From the NCBI RefSeq assembly GCF_026651875.1, contig NZ_CP104067.1:4888501-4952500 (forward strand): a stretch of 64,000 bases of DNA, written 5' to 3'. The notes below the pieces were generated by a model. It made no database searches, was not told the origin of the DNA, and saw only the letters and a list, made by a program, of their open reading frames with translations. Positions 62,724 through 64,000 of the stretch are shown piece after piece. A program made the translations under genes and the position numbers. Numbering within the stretch: the stretch's first letter is position 1; every line of letters begins with the position of its first letter. The DNA comes from Alicyclobacillus fastidiosus. Its GTDB lineage: Bacteria; Bacillota; Bacilli; Alicyclobacillales; Alicyclobacillaceae.

Positions 62724-63850
62724 TTATACTGCAGTCGATGTCTCCATCTGCCGCTCTGCCTCACAAGCAATCGCCCATATAAATCCCGTCAATTCTCTTG
62801 CCACTGAAGTGACGGCTACATTGTGATACTTACCTCGTGATATCATCTTCACATACTTTCGATGAAGCCTGTCCTGTGCTCGCCAAGCAATGTCCTGAAT
62901 CTTGGGACTCTGTCCCTCTTGCCGCTTACGAATCTTTCCTTTAATAGCGGGTTTGTATCGGTAACACCAGGCAGCCTCACCAAGAACCCGTCTGAGACGG
63001 GCATTCCCAGACTTCGTGATTCTACCCTGCTTTCGAGATACACCACTCGAATACTCGGATGGTACCAGTCCGGCATATGCCATTAACTGCTTTGGATTCC
63101 GGAAACGACGAAACTCCCCAACCTCAGCGACCAAAGAGGTTGCGATGACCTCTGCAACACCCTTCAGTGTTTGCAAAGCCTGAATCACTGGAGCTCTCTC
63201 GCTTTCCGTTGCCTCCAAATGTATAGCTGCCTCAAGACGTTTGAGACGTCCCTCAATCTCGTCTAAATGATGCAAATACTCCTGAAACACCACTTGTTCT
63301 CGACGATCCGTCCATTTGAGACCGTCCAGCCACCGACGATACATCGCCCCCCAAGCACTAAGTTTAGTTTCAGGACGCCGATTGTGTCTGAGCAGGAACT
63401 TGGATAACCGATGTCTGGCCCGTGTACGGTCTTCCACCACATCTTCCCGTGCCCGCACTAACCCCCGTAATGACTCGTTTTCCTCATTCGGGACAAAGAC
63501 TGCAACCAACTCTCCAGCACGGAACAACTGTACCAATCTCAACGCATCTCGCTTGTCTGTCTTCACTCGGTCTCCATGGCGAACCGGAATGAGGGACACT
63601 GCGACAACGGTACACGGCACGTCCATTGCGCGCAGTAGTCGATACAGTCCATAGCCTGTCGGCCCAGCTTCGTCGCAAAACTCCAGTTCTACACCATTTG
63701 CAGACAGTCTATGTACTAGACTCCTTACAGCTTCCACCGTATGAGGGAACATTCCGATATATCTCGGTTCTCCACGCCTTCGTCTGCTACCGCAACTGCG
63801 ATATTTTCCTTAGATACATCCAAACCTACAAACTTTGTGATAGTCTTCAT
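62724..63850 (-). pseudogene. IS110-family DEDD transposase, frameshifted
   Basis: The full protein begins at ATG 63850 with MKTITKFVGLDVSKENIAVA, the RuvC-like domain carrying the first catalytic Asp. It loses frame near 63776 and resumes as EPRYIGMFPHTVEAV. The rest is intact: CDEAGPTGYGLYRLL, KTDKRDALRLVQLFRAGEL, then the C-terminal Tnp_20 domain MAYAGLVPSEYSSG and KSGNARLRRVLGEAAW with its catalytic Ser. One lost C in GAAGGCGTGG (expected GGCCGTGG) explains the break. Without repair the RuvC domain is incomplete and the enzyme inactive. Confidence 0.87.
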
Positions 63851-64000
63851 AGTAAGGCTCTTTCGTATGTGGCTCTGCACTGTTCTCTCAAGTCTCAGTG
63901 TCATCCACGATGTGCGAAACGGAGCCGATGTCGTTCATTATGACTAGTTCAATAAGCACCCTAGTTATTTTTAAACTATATATTTCGCAGATTCTTTATT

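Larger units (their letters stand above)
62454..63937. mobile_element. IS110/IS1111-type insertion sequence
   Basis: About 1.48 kb bounded by the inverted repeat ATGAACGACACCG (62454-62466) and CGATGTCGTTCAT (63925-63937), 12 of 13 matching. It holds a DEDD transposase gene and a 260-base non-coding end downstream of it, the arrangement of the IS1111 group. Exact outer ends are uncertain because these elements place their repeats subterminally and make no usual target duplication. Confidence 0.7.

Overview
The window is about 50% GC and has the look of an aerobic, spore-forming Bacillota chromosome, most likely Alicyclobacillus or a close relative. This rests on Gram-positive style ribosome binding sites, frequent GTG/TTG starts, lipobox lipoproteins, and the density of LacI/GntR/IclR-controlled sugar and acid catabolic clusters. 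The genus is inference only; no rRNA or tRNA is present.

Layout. (1) 1-6.4 kb: a sugar-porter MFS gene (cut by the window edge) behind a LacI regulator, a divergent BASS-family transporter, a small HmoA-like monooxygenase, and a DHA2 drug-efflux MFS with its TetR regulator. (2) 6.9-13.1 kb: a glycosyltransferase, then a compact aromatic-acid module on the minus strand: AAHS-like MFS, type I extradiol dioxygenase, GntR/FCD regulator, GalB-like PIG-L hydratase, CHA-aldolase-like RraA protein, RidA deaminase. Copies of a TTGTnnACAA operator precede three of its transcription units. (3) 13.5-23.9 kb: IclR regulator, E1alpha-E1beta-E2-E3 2-oxoacid dehydrogenase complex, SDR, MFS, BASS transporter, second SDR and TauE/SafE exporter, all in one direction. 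(4) 24.5-52.2 kb: a large mannoside-utilisation island with a GH38 remnant, GH125 alpha-mannosidase, a MalEFG-type ABC importer, two paralogous GntR-LacI regulators, an uncharacterised 714-residue probable glycoside hydrolase, an EEP-family hydrolase, a ROK sugar kinase, an Opp-type ABC importer with a small membrane protein, a full GH38 alpha-mannosidase, a glutaminase-A-like protein and a secreted GxGYxYP protein. (5) 52.3-55.3 kb: MFS, nitrilase-superfamily amidase and a second RraA-family protein. (6) 55.3-64 kb: a decaying zone with a MITE, a frameshifted Nudix gene, an IS4-family element inside a small membrane-protein gene, an IS5-like element inside an arsR gene, and an IS110/IS1111-type element with a candidate guide-RNA end. 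A diverged solo copy of that end lies 31 kb away.

How the parts fit. Region 2 could convert a gallate-like trihydroxybenzoate, or an amino analogue, to pyruvate and oxaloacetate. Region 3 could oxidise a 2-oxo acid or acetoin-like compound taken up by its own transporters. Region 4 would import alpha-linked manno-oligosaccharides by two ABC systems, trim them with GH125 and GH38 enzymes, and phosphorylate the released hexose.

Six genes or transposons carry a single-base frameshift, a missing start codon, or a clean IS insertion that can be undone on paper to restore the original protein. Either the region is decaying, or part of the signal is sequencing error. These cases are listed separately.
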